The notes: generated by a model from the sequence alone, not told the origin. Counted from the stretch's first letter, positions 1 to 8,303 are shown. The stretch: 25,544 bases of DNA from an uncultured Clostridia bacterium (GCA_949289625.1 CASEPH010000494.1:1-25544); one strand, 5' to 3'. A program made the numbers and translations.

Positions 1-1
1 A

Positions 2-1765
2 AAACTCATTGACCTGATCTCAGGGCAGGTATCCGATGCCTTCCAGAAGGCCGGTTTTGAGGCGTCCTACGGCCGGGTCTCCCTGTCGGGACGGCCGGAC
101 CTGTGCGAATATCAGTGCAACGGCAGTATGCCCGCCGCCAAACAGTACCATAAAGCCCCCATTGCCATCGCGGAAGCGGTGGTGGCGGAGCTGCAAAACA
201 ACCCGTCCTTTTCATCGGTGGAAGCGGTGAAGCCCGGATTTATCAACCTGCGTCTGGCACCGGAGATGGTTTCTAATTATGTAAACCAAATGGCTCAGGC
301 AGATCACTTTGGGCTTCAGAGAGAGGCCCAGCCGAAAACCATCATCATCGACTACGGCGGCGCCAATGTGGCAAAACCCCTTCATGTGGGCCATATTCGT
401 CCCGCCATTATCGGCGAGGCTGTGAAACGCATTGCCCGTTATTTTGGCAACCGGGTCATTGGCGATGTCCATTTGGGAGACTGGGGTCTCCAGATGGGAC
501 TTATTATTGAAGGCATTCGAGACAAAAATCCTGACCTTCCCTATTTCGACCCGGATTTTCAGGGAGAGTATCCCACAGAGCCGCCCTTTACCATTTCCGA
601 GTTGGAGCAGATTTACCCCGCCGCCTCCGCCCGCAGCAAGGAGGACCCGGATTTTTCCGCCAGAGCCCACGAGGCCACACTGAAACTCCAGCAAGGCGAC
701 AAGGGCTATATGGCAATCTGGCGTCATGTGATGAACGTGTCCGTGGCGGATCTGAAAAAGAATTATCACAACCTCAACGTAGAATTTGATCTCTGGAAGG
801 GCGAAAGTGACGCAGAGCCCTATATTGCGGATATGGTTCAGTACCTCAAGGACGGCGGCTACGCGGTAGAGAGCCAGGGCGCCCTGGTGGTGAATGTGCA
901 GGAACCTGACGACAAAAAGGAGGTTCCGCCCTGCATTATTTTGAAATCCGACGGTGCTACCCTGTACGCCACCACGGATCTGGCCACCCTGGTACAGCGG
1001 GAGCAGGACTATCACCCGGACAAGATCCTGTATGTGGTGGACAAGCGGCAGGCCCTCCATTTTGAGCAGGTGTTCCGTACCGCCAAAAAATCCGGCATCA
1101 TTCGTCCGGAAACCGAGCTGCAGTTCCTGGGCTTCGGCACCATGAACGGCAAGGACGGCAAGCCCTTCAAGACCCGCAGCGGCGGCGTCATGCGGCTGGA
1201 ATATCTGATTTCGGAAATCACCGACACCGTCAAGCAGCGTATTTTGGAAAACAACATCATCACTGGCGATGCTGTGGATGAAATTGCAGGTATCATCGCC
1301 GTAGCAGCCCTGAAATACGGAGACCTCTCCAACCTGGCCACTAAGGATTACGCTTTCGACATGGACCGATTCTCCGCCTTCGAGGGCAACACCGGCCCCT
1401 ATATCCTCTACACCATCGTGCGGATCAAATCCATTCTGGCAAAGTACGCGGAGAAACAGGGAACGATTCCCGTCGATCTTTCGATTCTTCCGCCGGAAAA
1501 CCAGATCGAAAAGGACCTGATGCTGCAGCTGAGCCGGTTCGCGGACAATCTGTATCTGGCCTACCGGGATACCCAGCCCAACGTGGTCTGCTCCTATATC
1601 TATGAACTGTCGGGAGCTGTAAACCGGTTCTACCATGAGACTCGGATCCTCACAGAGCCTGACGAGAAAAAGCAGCAGGGCTATATCGCCCTGATCACCC
1701 TGGTGAAGCGAGTCCTGGAGACCTGCATTGATCTTCTGGGTTTTGAGGCACCGGAGCGGATGTAA
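2..1765 (+). CDS. argS: Arginyl-tRNA synthetase, 5' end cut off by window edge
   Basis: Class I arginyl-tRNA synthetase, which charges tRNA-Arg with arginine in the cytoplasm. The reading frame is open from base 2, and the residues before the first in-frame ATG at 128 already fit the family (RPDLCEYQCNG, typical of the ArgS N-terminal additional domain), so the true start lies left of the window and the ATG at 128 is internal. The class I HIGH signature is seen as HVGH within NVAKPLHVGHIRPAIIG, followed by the Rossmann fold and the conserved GDVHLGDWG stretch. The C-terminal part contains FEGNTGPYILYT and ends LLGFEAPERM, typical of the ArgS anticodon-binding domain. It is followed immediately by a strong terminator and is probably the last gene of its transcript. 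Confidence 0.97.
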   Translation, partial: KLIDLISGQVSDAFQKAGFEASYGRVSLSGRPDLCEYQCNGSMPAAKQYHKAPIAIAEAVVAELQNNPSFSSVEAVKPGFINLRLAPEMVSNYVNQMAQADHFGLQREAQPKTIIIDYGGANVAKPLHVGHIRPAIIGEAVKRIARYFGNRVIGDVHLGDWGLQMGLIIEGIRDKNPDLPYFDPDFQGEYPTEPPFTISELEQIYPAASARSKEDPDFSARAHEATLKLQQGDKGYMAIWRHVMNVSVADLKKNYHNLNVEFDLWKGESDAEPYIADMVQYLKDGGYAVESQGALVVNVQEPDDKKEVPPCIILKSDGATLYATTDLATLVQREQDYHPDKILYVVDKRQALHFEQVFRTAKKSGIIRPETELQFLGFGTMNGKDGKPFKTRSGGVMRLEYLISEITDTVKQRILENNIITGDAVDEIAGIIAVAALKYGDLSNLATKDYAFDMDRFSAFEGNTGPYILYTIVRIKSILAKYAEKQGTIPVDLSILPPENQIEKDLMLQLSRFADNLYLAYRDTQPNVVCSYIYELSGAVNRFYHETRILTEPDEKKQQGYIALITLVKRVLETCIDLLGFEAPERM

Positions 1766-1771
1766 AAAATG

Positions 1772-1816
1772 AACTGCGCCCGGGTAGAATCATGGCACCG
1801 GGCGCAGTTTTTATTT
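1772..1816 (+). terminator. Rho-independent terminator of argS
   Basis: A perfect 12-bp stem, AACTGCGCCCGG (1772-1783) with CCGGGCGCAGTT (1798-1809), is followed by a T-rich run. It starts seven bases after the argS stop codon. Confidence 0.93.
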
Positions 1817-1854
1817 ACAAAGCTATTTAATTGTCTTTTGGGAAAGGAGCCCTC

Positions 1855-2505
1855 ATGAACCCCTATCAATGCGTCATTTGGGACTGGAACGGCACGCTGG
1901 CCGACGATCTCCAGGCCTCCCTCCAGGCCACCAACGATATTCTGCGGCACCGCGGAAAACCGCCCATCACCCTGGAGCAATACTATGCCTACATGGACTC
2001 GCCCATTAGCCGGTTTTACGAGCATTTGTTTGATCTTCGCCAGGTAACCATGTTGGAGATCGGCCGAGAGTTTTCCCAATACTACCCGAAGTACTTCCAC
2101 CATCTCCATGACGGCGTTCCGCTGCTGCTGCAGCGGCTGCAAACAAAAGGCATACACCAGGTCATTCTCAGCGCGTCCCATCGAAAGCCCGTGGAGGAAA
2201 ATACCGCCCGGTTTAGCATCCGGCAGTATTTCGACGAGATCATCGCCGCCGAGGACCAGCTAGCCAACGGCAAGATTGAACGGGCCAAGGCATGGATTGC
2301 TCAGCAGCCTATCCCGCCGGAAAATATGGTACTGATTGGCGACACCCTCCACGACTATGACGTTGCCCAAGCAATCGGTACCGACTGCATTCTCTGTGCT
2401 TTCGGGCATCAGGCAGAGGCAGATCTTCGAGCCACCGGCGTACCGGTCGTCACTGCCATTTCTCAATTGGAAGCATTTTTGCTGGAACCGGCCCTTTCCC
2501 GCTAA
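1855..2505 (+). CDS. HAD-superfamily hydrolase, phosphoglycolate-phosphatase-like
   Basis: Predicted cytoplasmic phosphatase of the haloacid dehalogenase superfamily, 216 residues. Motif I is DWNGTLADD near residues 10-18, with the nucleophile Asp followed by Asn-Gly-Thr instead of the usual Asp-Gly-Thr. Motif II is the ILSAS strand, and motif IV is LIGDTLHDYDVA, with the metal-binding GDT...D pattern. An alpha-helical cap lies between motifs I and II. I place the start at ATG 1855 because AAAGGAG stands at 1843-1849; an upstream in-frame TTG at 1831 has no such site. The substrate cannot be read from the sequence; members of this subgroup act on phosphoglycolate, pyrophosphate or sugar phosphates. 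It stands alone between the argS terminator and the promoter of the next gene. Confidence 0.88.
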   Translation: MNPYQCVIWDWNGTLADDLQASLQATNDILRHRGKPPITLEQYYAYMDSPISRFYEHLFDLRQVTMLEIGREFSQYYPKYFHHLHDGVPLLLQRLQTKGIHQVILSASHRKPVEENTARFSIRQYFDEIIAAEDQLANGKIERAKAWIAQQPIPPENMVLIGDTLHDYDVAQAIGTDCILCAFGHQAEADLRATGVPVVTAISQLEAFLLEPALSR

Positions 2506-2512
2506 AATTTCA

Positions 2513-2541
2513 TTGCAAAAACCCGGGCAACGCTGTACAAT
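2513..2541 (+). promoter_or_regulatory. SigA-type promoter for the GNAT gene
   Basis: TTGCAA (2513-2518) and TACAAT (2536-2541) are separated by 17 bases. The site starts just after the stop codon of the phosphatase gene and lies 38 bases before the acetyltransferase start. Confidence 0.75.
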
Positions 2542-2578
2542 AGGACTACTTTAGGAAATATACGAGGACGTGATTCCA

Positions 2579-3343
2579 ATGGATCAGCAAGAAATCTCCT
2601 TTTTTGAGGAGCTGCAGAGCAATGCTTTCCCTGCACTCCAAACCATAATGTACGACGGTTGGAGCGTACGCTTCGGCGGCGGCTTTACCTACCGGGTCAA
2701 TTGCGCCAACCCCATGTATCCCGAACATCTCAGCCCGGAGGAAAAAATCCCCTATGTGGAGGAGCTTTACCGGAACTCCGGCCTCTCCATGGCCATCTTC
2801 AAAATGCACGAGGGCATGGACCGAGATCGACTGGAGGCGTGCCAGACCATCCTGGATCGGATGAACTATGGAACAGAACGAGACGGGAATATTTTTGTCT
2901 GTGACCTTGCTGCCTTCGACCGGCAGCCCAAGGTTCCTGTGGTTACGCTCTCCACGATGAGCGACGATTGGCTGGACGGCTTTTTGATTATGAATGGCAC
3001 CGCCGACGCCCAACGAGAGGCCGCAATCAAAATGCTCAAAAACATACCCTGTCCCATTGCCGCCTCCGCCATCTGGGAAAACGGAAAAATGGTGGCCTGT
3101 GGGCTGGGCGTCATAGAGCGGGGCCATGTAGGGCTTTATGACATTTTTGTGGACGCATCCTGCCGCCGTCGTGGTCTGGGGGCCGACATCTGCACCGCCA
3201 TTATGCAGGCCGGAAAAGAACAGGGCTGCCATACCGCTTATCTCCAGGTGCTATCAGATAATTTTGGTGCCAGAGAGATGTATCGCAAACTTGGGTATCG
3301 CGAAACCTATGAGTATTGGTTCCGTATCAAACGTTTTTCATAA
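2579..3343 (+). CDS. GNAT-family N-acetyltransferase
   Basis: Predicted acetyl-CoA-dependent acetyltransferase of 254 residues. The C-terminal half (about residues 118-250) is a GNAT fold: the motif A strand and pyrophosphate loop read VDASCRRRGLGAD (about 191-203, the R/Q-x-x-G-x-G/A acetyl-CoA loop), and the last strand-helix unit reads NFGAREMYRKLGYRETYEYW. The N-terminal 110 residues form a separate, probably degenerate GNAT-like domain, as in two-domain members. ATG 2579 is favoured over GTG 2570 because GAGG at 2564-2567 is properly spaced only from the ATG. The acyl acceptor is unknown. It shares a promoter with the small membrane protein gene 20 bases downstream. Confidence 0.88.
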   Translation: MDQQEISFFEELQSNAFPALQTIMYDGWSVRFGGGFTYRVNCANPMYPEHLSPEEKIPYVEELYRNSGLSMAIFKMHEGMDRDRLEACQTILDRMNYGTERDGNIFVCDLAAFDRQPKVPVVTLSTMSDDWLDGFLIMNGTADAQREAAIKMLKNIPCPIAASAIWENGKMVACGLGVIERGHVGLYDIFVDASCRRRGLGADICTAIMQAGKEQGCHTAYLQVLSDNFGAREMYRKLGYRETYEYWFRIKRFS

Positions 3344-3363
3344 TCAACAAAGGAGGAAACACT

Positions 3364-3486
3364 ATGAAGGTTGCACGTTTTGTTTTGAAGATCGTAGGAG
3401 CTTCCCTGACTCTGGCCGGCGCAATCTGCCTGCTCATCGGATTTTGGGACAGCCTATTTTCCTGCTGCAAGGACTGTGAAGAATAA
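3364..3486 (+). CDS. 40-residue single-span membrane miniprotein with cysteine tail
   Basis: Short open frame preceded by one of the best ribosome binding sites in the window, AAAGGAGG at 3349-3356, seven bases before the ATG. The product has a basic N-terminus (MKVARFVLK), one hydrophobic segment of about 20 residues (roughly 10-29) and a short tail with three cysteines (FSCCKDCEE), so it should sit in the membrane with a Cys-rich, acidic C-terminus. It follows the GNAT gene by 20 bases and ends before the shared terminator, so the two are probably cotranscribed. I do not recognise the family and cannot assign a function; the Cys-Cys-x-x-Cys tail could bind metal or form disulfides. Confidence 0.8.
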   Translation: MKVARFVLKIVGASLTLAGAICLLIGFWDSLFSCCKDCEE

Positions 3487-3550
3487 TTTCGTTTCACTAA
3501 AACCGCAAGCACATCAAAAGATGTCGCTTCTATCCCTTTATCCGCACACA

Positions 3551-3594
3551 AAGGGCCGGAAATCGTAGATGTTACGATTTCCGGCCCTTTTCCT
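3551..3594. terminator. Bidirectional terminator between convergent genes
   Basis: A perfect 17-bp stem, AAGGGCCGGAAATCGTA (3551-3567) and TACGATTTCCGGCCCTT (3573-3589), with a 5-base loop. It ends in TTTT on the + strand and TTT on the - strand. It separates the + strand miniprotein gene from the - strand upp gene. Confidence 0.9.
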
Positions 3595-3612
3595 GCAAGG
3601 AAAGTTTAATCC

Positions 3613-4242
3613 TTACTTGGTGCCAAAGATACGATCGCCAGCGTCGCCCAGTCCCGGCACAATATATTTATCGTCATTGAGCTTCTCATCCACGCTGGCC
3701 ACATACAGGTCCACGTCCGGATGCTCCTTACGAATCAATGCAATACCCTCAGGGCAGCCAATGATGTTCATGAGCTTGATGTTCTTGCAGCCATAGCCCT
3801 TCAGGAAGGTGATAGCCGCAGCCGCACTGCCACCGGTAGCAAGCATGGGATCCACAATCAGCACTTCCCGCTCGGAAATATCAGGGGGCATCTTGCAATA
3901 ATACTCCACCGGATTATGGGTCTCCGGGTCACGATACAGGCCGATATGGCCCACCTTGGCGGAAGGAATCAGATCAATGATGGTATCCACCATACCCAGA
4001 CCGGCTCGCAAAATCGGCACAATGGCCAGCTTCTTACCGGACAGCCGTTTAAAGGTTCCGGTAGCAATGGGGGTCTCGATGGTCACATTCTCCAGAGGCA
4101 GATCTCTGGTCGCCTCATAGCACATCAGCGCTGCGATCTCTCCCACAACCTCACGAAACTCTTTTACCCCAGTATTCTTGTCCCGCAGAATGGACACCTT
4201 GTGCTGGATCAACGGATGATCTAAAACATGCAGTTCTCCCAT
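3613..4242 (-). CDS. upp: Uracil phosphoribosyltransferase
   Basis: Converts uracil and PRPP into UMP and pyrophosphate, the central step of uracil salvage in the cytoplasm. The full 209 residues match the usual family length. The PRPP-binding loop reads [11 protein letters not shown], the conserved N-terminus reads [13 protein letters not shown], and the C-terminus has the uracil-binding [12 protein letters not shown] segment. The ATG at 4242 follows the tsaB stop by one base, and its ribosome binding site AAAGGAGA lies inside the last tsaB codons, so translation is probably coupled. It is the last gene of the tsaE-tsaB-upp operon, ahead of a two-way terminator. Confidence 0.98.
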   Translation of the reverse strand: MGELHVLDHPLIQHKVSILRDKNTGVKEFREVVGEIAALMCYEATRDLPLENVTIETPIATGTFKRLSGKKLAIVPILRAGLGMVDTIIDLIPSAKVGHIGLYRDPETHNPVEYYCKMPPDISEREVLIVDPMLATGGSAAAAITFLKGYGCKNIKLMNIIGCPEGIALIRKEHPDVDLYVASVDEKLNDDKYIVPGLGDAGDRIFGTK

Positions 4243-4243
4243 T

Positions 4244-4972
4244 TCAAGAATCTCCTTTCAATTTAAACTGGTCTGACGTCTGTAGACGAGCCAACCGTTC
4301 CCGTTCCGCCTGGCTCAGACGCAGATAGTTAGGCGTCAGCTGCTCTGGCGTCACAGTATGTCCCTGGGCCACCAGAACCTCCGCCGCCATCGCCACACCG
4401 CTGGCCCGCTGCATCTCCAGATGCATCGGGGGGTAGACCAGCGTCAGCCCTTGGTCAAGGGTATTATAGCACAATCTGCTGCCGTCTCCAACCAAAAAAA
4501 TCGGTTTTTCGGACTTTTCCAAATCTTTTTTTAATTCCTCTATCGAAATAGCCCGATCCTCTGTGATCCGGCGCAGATGCTGCCCATCGGACGCGAAAAG
4601 CGCGTTGTATACCTGACTACGCCGGGCATCCATCACCGGGCAAATGGTACCGCGCAGATGCCGAAGTTGGTAGGCCATTCCCTCCAGGGTGCTGACACCG
4701 CAGCAGGGTTTCTCTGCCGCCCATGCCAATCCTTTCGCCGCTGCGACACCGATACGGACCCCGGTAAAGCTGCCGGGACCTTTTGCCACCGCGATGCAGT
4801 CGAGATCCCGGGCTGTCATGTCGCAGTCCAGAAGTATCCGCTCTGCCATGGGCATCAGCGTGGCCGAATGGGTTTTCCCATTGTTGACAAAGCTCTCCGC
4901 CAGCAGCACGCCATCTTCCAGCAGCGCCACAGATGCCGCCTTCGCCGAGGACTCAAAGGCTAAGATCCGCAA
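4244..4972 (-). CDS. tsaB: tRNA threonylcarbamoyladenosine biosynthesis protein TsaB
   Basis: Non-catalytic scaffold of the TsaB-TsaD-TsaE complex that moves threonylcarbamoyl onto A37 of ANN-decoding tRNAs (t6A). The 242 residues belong to the ASKHA fold: N-terminal [15 protein letters not shown], then [22 protein letters not shown], the family hallmark. I use the TTG at 4972 as start: the product then begins MRILAFE as is typical, and GGAAGGGGGAG stands just upstream. It overlaps tsaE by 20 bases. The C-terminal half is more divergent, as is usual. rimI and tsaD, often found next to tsaB in Firmicutes, are not here; upp takes that position. Confidence 0.95.
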   Translation of the reverse strand: MRILAFESSAKAASVALLEDGVLLAESFVNNGKTHSATLMPMAERILLDCDMTARDLDCIAVAKGPGSFTGVRIGVAAAKGLAWAAEKPCCGVSTLEGMAYQLRHLRGTICPVMDARRSQVYNALFASDGQHLRRITEDRAISIEELKKDLEKSEKPIFLVGDGSRLCYNTLDQGLTLVYPPMHLEMQRASGVAMAAEVLVAQGHTVTPEQLTPNYLRLSQAERERLARLQTSDQFKLKGDS

Positions 4973-5393
4973 ATTGCTCTCCCCCTTCCAAGGTGATGAT
5001 TCGTCCGTTCTCCTCCTCCGGATTCCGGCGAATAGAAATCCGCAGCGGATTTTCCATGGCGTCCGCCACCCGTTCGCTCCACTCTACCGCCAGAATGCCG
5101 CCCCGCTCCAAATAGTCTTCCCAGCCAATATCAAACAGCTCCTCCGAGGAGGACAACCGGTACATATCAAAATGGAACAGCGGAATCTTACCCGGGTATT
5201 CATTGACGATGGTATAGGTGGGACTGGTGACCCGTTCCGTGATTCCCAACCCCCGGGCCAGCCCCCGGGTAAAGGCTGTTTTTCCAGCCCCCAGATCCCC
5301 TTCATAGGCAATAACCGTTCCTGGAGTGAGTTTTTTTGCCAATCGCTCCCCCAGCTGCTCCGTTTCCTGTTCTGAATGTGTCAAAAATTTCAT
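4953..5393 (-). CDS. tsaE: tRNA threonylcarbamoyladenosine biosynthesis ATPase TsaE
   Basis: P-loop ATPase that drives turnover of the TsaB-TsaD t6A complex. At 146 residues it has the normal length. The Walker A motif is GDLGAGKT, followed by the family stretch RVTSPTYTIVNEY and HFDMYRL, and by ILAVEWSER, which carries the Walker B-like strand with conserved Trp-Ser-Glu. The start is ATG 5393 with AGGAG eight bases upstream. It is first in the tsaE-tsaB-upp operon and lies divergent from the rodA-like gene. Confidence 0.97.
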   Translation of the reverse strand: MKFLTHSEQETEQLGERLAKKLTPGTVIAYEGDLGAGKTAFTRGLARGLGITERVTSPTYTIVNEYPGKIPLFHFDMYRLSSSEELFDIGWEDYLERGGILAVEWSERVADAMENPLRISIRRNPEEENGRIITLEGGEQFADLSL

Positions 5394-5425
5394 AGCTGCG
5401 GCTCCTGTTTTGGTTTCTTCCGGAT

Positions 5426-5434
5426 ATTATAGCA
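5426..5434 (-). promoter_or_regulatory. Extended -10 element for the tsaE operon
   Basis: On the - strand this reads TGCTATAAT, a consensus -10 with the TGn extension, 33 bases from the tsaE start. No good -35 is visible at the usual distance, which is acceptable for extended -10 promoters. Confidence 0.65.
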
Positions 5435-5466
5435 TATTATCCTGCAAATAAAAATCCTTTTCTTGT

Positions 5467-5494
5467 TTACTTCTGCCCGCCAAAATGCTAAAAT
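5467..5494 (+). promoter_or_regulatory. Promoter for the rodA-like gene
   Basis: Extended -10 TGCTAAAAT (5486-5494) with a partial -35 TTTACT (5467-5472), spacer 16. It lies 35 bases before the start at 5530. Confidence 0.6.
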
Positions 5495-5529
5495 GAGAAA
5501 AAACGCGAAACGCCTGGAAAGGAACCGTT

Positions 5530-6678
5530 ATGCTAAACGCAATCAAAAAGTTTTTTTCCCGCACCGACTGGATTCTGCTGGCCCTTTGTATGGCAGCTTC
5601 GGTGTTCGGTATTATTATGATTTCCAGTGCCACCAACCTTGACGGCTCTGCGGACTATGTTACCAAGCAGATCATTGCCCTGGTGATGGGACTGGTACTA
5701 TATGTGATCATCTCCTTCATTGATATGGAAATTTTGGCGGAGCACACCACCATTATTGTGATCTTTGCCGCCCTGTTTTTGGCCCTGCTGTATCCCTTTG
5801 GTCAGGACGACGGCACTGGCAACAAGAGCTGGATGTCCATTCCTGGGCTTCCATTCATGGTCCAGCCAGCGGAATACTGTAAAATTGTCTATATTATCGT
5901 GGTGGCTCGTATTACTTCCATCTATCAGGAGCGTATCAACTCCATTCCCTGCGTATTTCGACTGGCCTTTATTTCCGCCCTGTTTTTAGGATTGATCGTT
6001 GTAATCTCCAAGGATGCAGGCGTAGCGCTGATCTATGTATTCACCTTTATTATCATGGCCCTGGCCGGTGGATTCAGCTTTTTGTGGTTTTTGGCGGCTG
6101 GTGCCGGTCTGGCAGTCATTGTCCCCATTGTGTGGACCAGTTCTTTAATCCAGGACTATCAGCGGAACCGAATTCTGGTTCTCTTTGACGAAACCATCGA
6201 TCCCTCCGGAATTGGCGTCCGCTATCAGGCCCAGCGCTCCATCAACGCCATCTCCGGCGGTGGACTTACCGGGCAAGGCCTCTACCAGGGCACACAGACC
6301 CAAGCCGACGCCATTCCTGCCCAGCACACGGACTTTATATTCGCTGTGATTGGCGAGGAACTGGGCTTCTTGGGCTGTTTCCTGTGTATTGCCCTGCTCA
6401 CTGCCATCATTCTGCGCATCATCTACATCGGCACCCACACCCAGAGCTATTTTTATCGGCAGATCTGTATTGGGATCTCCGGCATGCTGCTGTTTCAGAT
6501 TCTCGTCAATATCGGAATGTGCCTGGGTCTGATGCCCGTTATTGGTCTGACCCTGCCCTTCTTCAGCTACGGCGGCTCCTCCATGCTGTCCCTGTTTATC
6601 ACCATGGGCGTCATATCCAGCGTAAAAATGCATCCATCGCCGGATTCCCAACAGCGATACATACAGCTCCCCGTCTAG
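5530..6678 (+). CDS. rodA: RodA/FtsW/SpoVE-family peptidoglycan glycosyltransferase
   Basis: Polytopic SEDS-family protein that polymerises lipid II into glycan strands together with a class B penicillin-binding protein. The 382 residues contain about ten hydrophobic spans. Family motifs are FQ/GTGNKSWM after the second spans, the central ISKDAGVALI (position of the essential Asp in the usual QPDLGTA-type motif), then IPAQHTDFIFAVIGEELGF, and the C-terminal GLMPVIGLTLPFFSYGGSSM. The spacing fits RodA better than FtsW, and no division genes are nearby, so the rodA symbol is a best guess within the family. ATG 5530 follows GGAAAGGA. The gene is monocistronic between its own promoter and a hairpin. 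The SKDAG instead of PDLG context around the Asp is slightly unusual. Confidence 0.9.
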   Translation: MLNAIKKFFSRTDWILLALCMAASVFGIIMISSATNLDGSADYVTKQIIALVMGLVLYVIISFIDMEILAEHTTIIVIFAALFLALLYPFGQDDGTGNKSWMSIPGLPFMVQPAEYCKIVYIIVVARITSIYQERINSIPCVFRLAFISALFLGLIVVISKDAGVALIYVFTFIIMALAGGFSFLWFLAAGAGLAVIVPIVWTSSLIQDYQRNRILVLFDETIDPSGIGVRYQAQRSINAISGGGLTGQGLYQGTQTQADAIPAQHTDFIFAVIGEELGFLGCFLCIALLTAIILRIIYIGTHTQSYFYRQICIGISGMLLFQILVNIGMCLGLMPVIGLTLPFFSYGGSSMLSLFITMGVISSVKMHPSPDSQQRYIQLPV

Positions 6679-6699
6679 CCTTTTGAACGATGGACACGC

Positions 6700-6737
6700 A
6701 ATGCCCCCACCGCGAAAATCCGCGATGGGGGCATTTT
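6700..6737 (+). terminator. Terminator hairpin after the rodA-like gene
   Basis: AATGCCCCCA (6700-6709) pairs with TGGGGGCATT (6726-6735), with an inner CGCG/CGCG stem and one mismatch, followed by TTTT. It also separates this gene from the - strand gene ending at 6752. Confidence 0.8.
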
Positions 6738-6751
6738 CAGTACAGCTTGTC

Positions 6752-6997
6752 TTAGGGAAGAATATCATTGTCCCCATCCAGTACGGCATCGGTTGCCACA
6801 TACTCATTGGGAAATGGCTTGGTGCTGTGGGGAACACCGTGATAGACCTTCAGGGCCGGGGATGCAGTTCCGGCAATGATAGGGGCTGCAGGCGTTTTGG
6901 TGTGCTTGGCCTTTCCCTGTAGCTCCGGGACAGGAGGAACACTGTTTTTCTGTTTGCGGTCCGTAATCTCCGGCCGCTTCATACCTTGCTTTGCCAT
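6752..6997 (-). CDS. Small hydrophilic protein of unknown function
   Basis: An 81-residue frame with a very good ribosome binding site (GAGGTGAT a few bases before the ATG at 6997). The product begins MAKQGMKRPEITDRKQKN, is rich in Lys and Pro, contains PPVPELQGKAKHTK and PIIAGTASPALKVYHG, and ends acidic (DAVLDGDNDILP). It has no membrane segment, signal peptide or recognised domain. The composition resembles a genuine small cytosolic protein with disordered N-terminal part. It lies 53 bases after the zinc-ribbon gene, so it may be the last gene of the hydrolase operon. Function unknown. Confidence 0.75.
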   Translation of the reverse strand: MAKQGMKRPEITDRKQKNSVPPVPELQGKAKHTKTPAAPIIAGTASPALKVYHGVPHSTKPFPNEYVATDAVLDGDNDILP

Positions 6998-7050
6998 AGG
7001 ATCACCTCGCCCCTAGTCTGCCCAAATCGGGAAAATCTATGAGTCCTACG

Positions 7051-7284
7051 CTACAGCAGTTGACGACCGCATAAGAACGCAAACAGGAGCAGCAGGGCAA
7101 TGCCTACCAGCAACAGCGGCCCGGCAATGCACAGAAAACGCCGATCCCGTTGTCGGGAAGCTTCCAAAAATGTGTCATCTTTGGTACGGGTGTTCTGTTT
7201 GGAAAGAGGATACCCGCATCCGGGACAGGCTGCGGCTTGATCGGAGATTTCCCGGCCGCATTCCGGGCAATGGATCAGTGCCAT
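7051..7284 (-). CDS. Zinc-ribbon, single-span membrane miniprotein
   Basis: A 77-residue product with an N-terminal zinc ribbon, CPECGREISDQAAACPGCG (two Cys-x-x-Cys pairs), a short charged linker and one C-terminal hydrophobic span of about 25 residues ending CGRQLL. This is the layout of small zinc_ribbon_2 membrane proteins, whose role is generally unknown. The ATG at 7284 has AAAGGAGT upstream; a longer in-frame reading from 7440 would lie wholly inside the neighbouring hydrolase gene and is rejected. The first ten bases overlap the end of that gene, so translation is probably coupled. Confidence 0.85.
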   Translation of the reverse strand: MALIHCPECGREISDQAAACPGCGYPLSKQNTRTKDDTFLEASRQRDRRFLCIAGPLLLVGIALLLLFAFLCGRQLL

Positions 7285-8276
7285 ACAAACTCCTTTCCGG
7301 ACAGACGTCTGTAGCGGTATAGGCTGTCTCGCAATTTTCGCTCCACCAGGCCCAGAGCCATCAAATGGTCCAGATGGGACAGTGCTTCTCCCACGGCAAA
7401 CCATTTCTGCGGTGTGGGGAAATCGGCCCATCCGCTGCACCGAATATTCCAGGTCATTGCGGCGGCAATGTCCCAGGCGGTCATGGCAGTACCGTCGGAG
7501 AGAATCCGCAGCACCTCTTCGCAGCGGCGCCGGTGGTGATCCAGCAGGACCTCCACACGTTCCGAAAATATCGTATGGACCGCGCGATGGGCCGGCAAGG
7601 GCAGCTTCACCGGAAGCTGCCGAATCCGTCTCAGAGACCGGAGATAGTCCCCCAGAGAATCAGGAATTCCCTGCCATCGGGTGATGTTGGGGGTAATATC
7701 GAACAGCACATGATCCCCCAGGATGCAGATACCGGTGGCCTCTTCCCACAGGCACAGATGTCCCGGGGTATGCCCCGGGGTCCATATGGCCTGAAAGCTG
7801 TGACCGCCGTAGGAAAAGATTTCTCCATCCTGCACGGGGATATAGCTGTCGTAGGCCACGGGAGAAAGAGCCCGGGCAGGGTTCTTCTGCTTTAGTACCT
7901 CCAGCAGGGGCCAGGGAAAGCCCTCCTGGGCAAAGCGGCGGTTGGATTCAGACCAGGAAAATGTGTTCTGCCTGCCGGGCATCCGGCTCAGGTCCTGGGC
8001 GCCGATAAAAATTTGGGTATCCTGTTTTGCCAGCTCTGGCGCCAACCCTGTGTGGTCAGAATGCAGATGGGTCAGAAATATATCCGTATGGTCCATGGAA
8101 ATCCCCAGCTCTGCCAGTCCTGCCAGGAGGGCCTCCCGGCAGGCATCCTGGCGAAAGCCGGTGTCAATAAGCAGGTTACGACTGCCCACCAGCACATAGG
8201 TATTGAGGTTTTTCAGAGGATTATTGGGTAGAGGTACGGCGATGGAATATAGATTGTCAGCAAGCTCAGAAATCAA
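7275..8276 (-). CDS. Metallo-beta-lactamase-fold hydrolase with C-terminal winged helix
   Basis: A 333-residue member of the MBL-fold metallohydrolases. The dinuclear zinc site shows THLHSDHTG (HxHxDH), the later His in TPGHTPGHLCLW, the bridging Asp in ILGDHVLFD and the final His in LPAHRAVH. Residues about 240-330 form a winged-helix-like domain (RCEEVLRILSDGTAMTAWDIAAAM...ALSHLDHLMALGLVERK), as in LACTB2-type and related hydrolases, which suggests a nucleic acid or thioester/ester substrate; the sequence does not decide which. The start is the TTG at 8276, with AAAGGATGA nine bases upstream. It heads an operon with the zinc-ribbon miniprotein and is divergent from gluQRS. Confidence 0.9.
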   Translation of the reverse strand: MISELADNLYSIAVPLPNNPLKNLNTYVLVGSRNLLIDTGFRQDACREALLAGLAELGISMDHTDIFLTHLHSDHTGLAPELAKQDTQIFIGAQDLSRMPGRQNTFSWSESNRRFAQEGFPWPLLEVLKQKNPARALSPVAYDSYIPVQDGEIFSYGGHSFQAIWTPGHTPGHLCLWEEATGICILGDHVLFDITPNITRWQGIPDSLGDYLRSLRRIRQLPVKLPLPAHRAVHTIFSERVEVLLDHHRRRCEEVLRILSDGTAMTAWDIAAAMTWNIRCSGWADFPTPQKWFAVGEALSHLDHLMALGLVERKLRDSLYRYRRLSGKEFVWH

Positions 8277-8303
8277 AGTAGATCATCCTTTGTGTTGATA
8301 TCG

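Noticed and set aside
212..1636. Long - strand open frame opposite argS
   Set aside because: Antisense shadow of a well-conserved gene; no protein family features.
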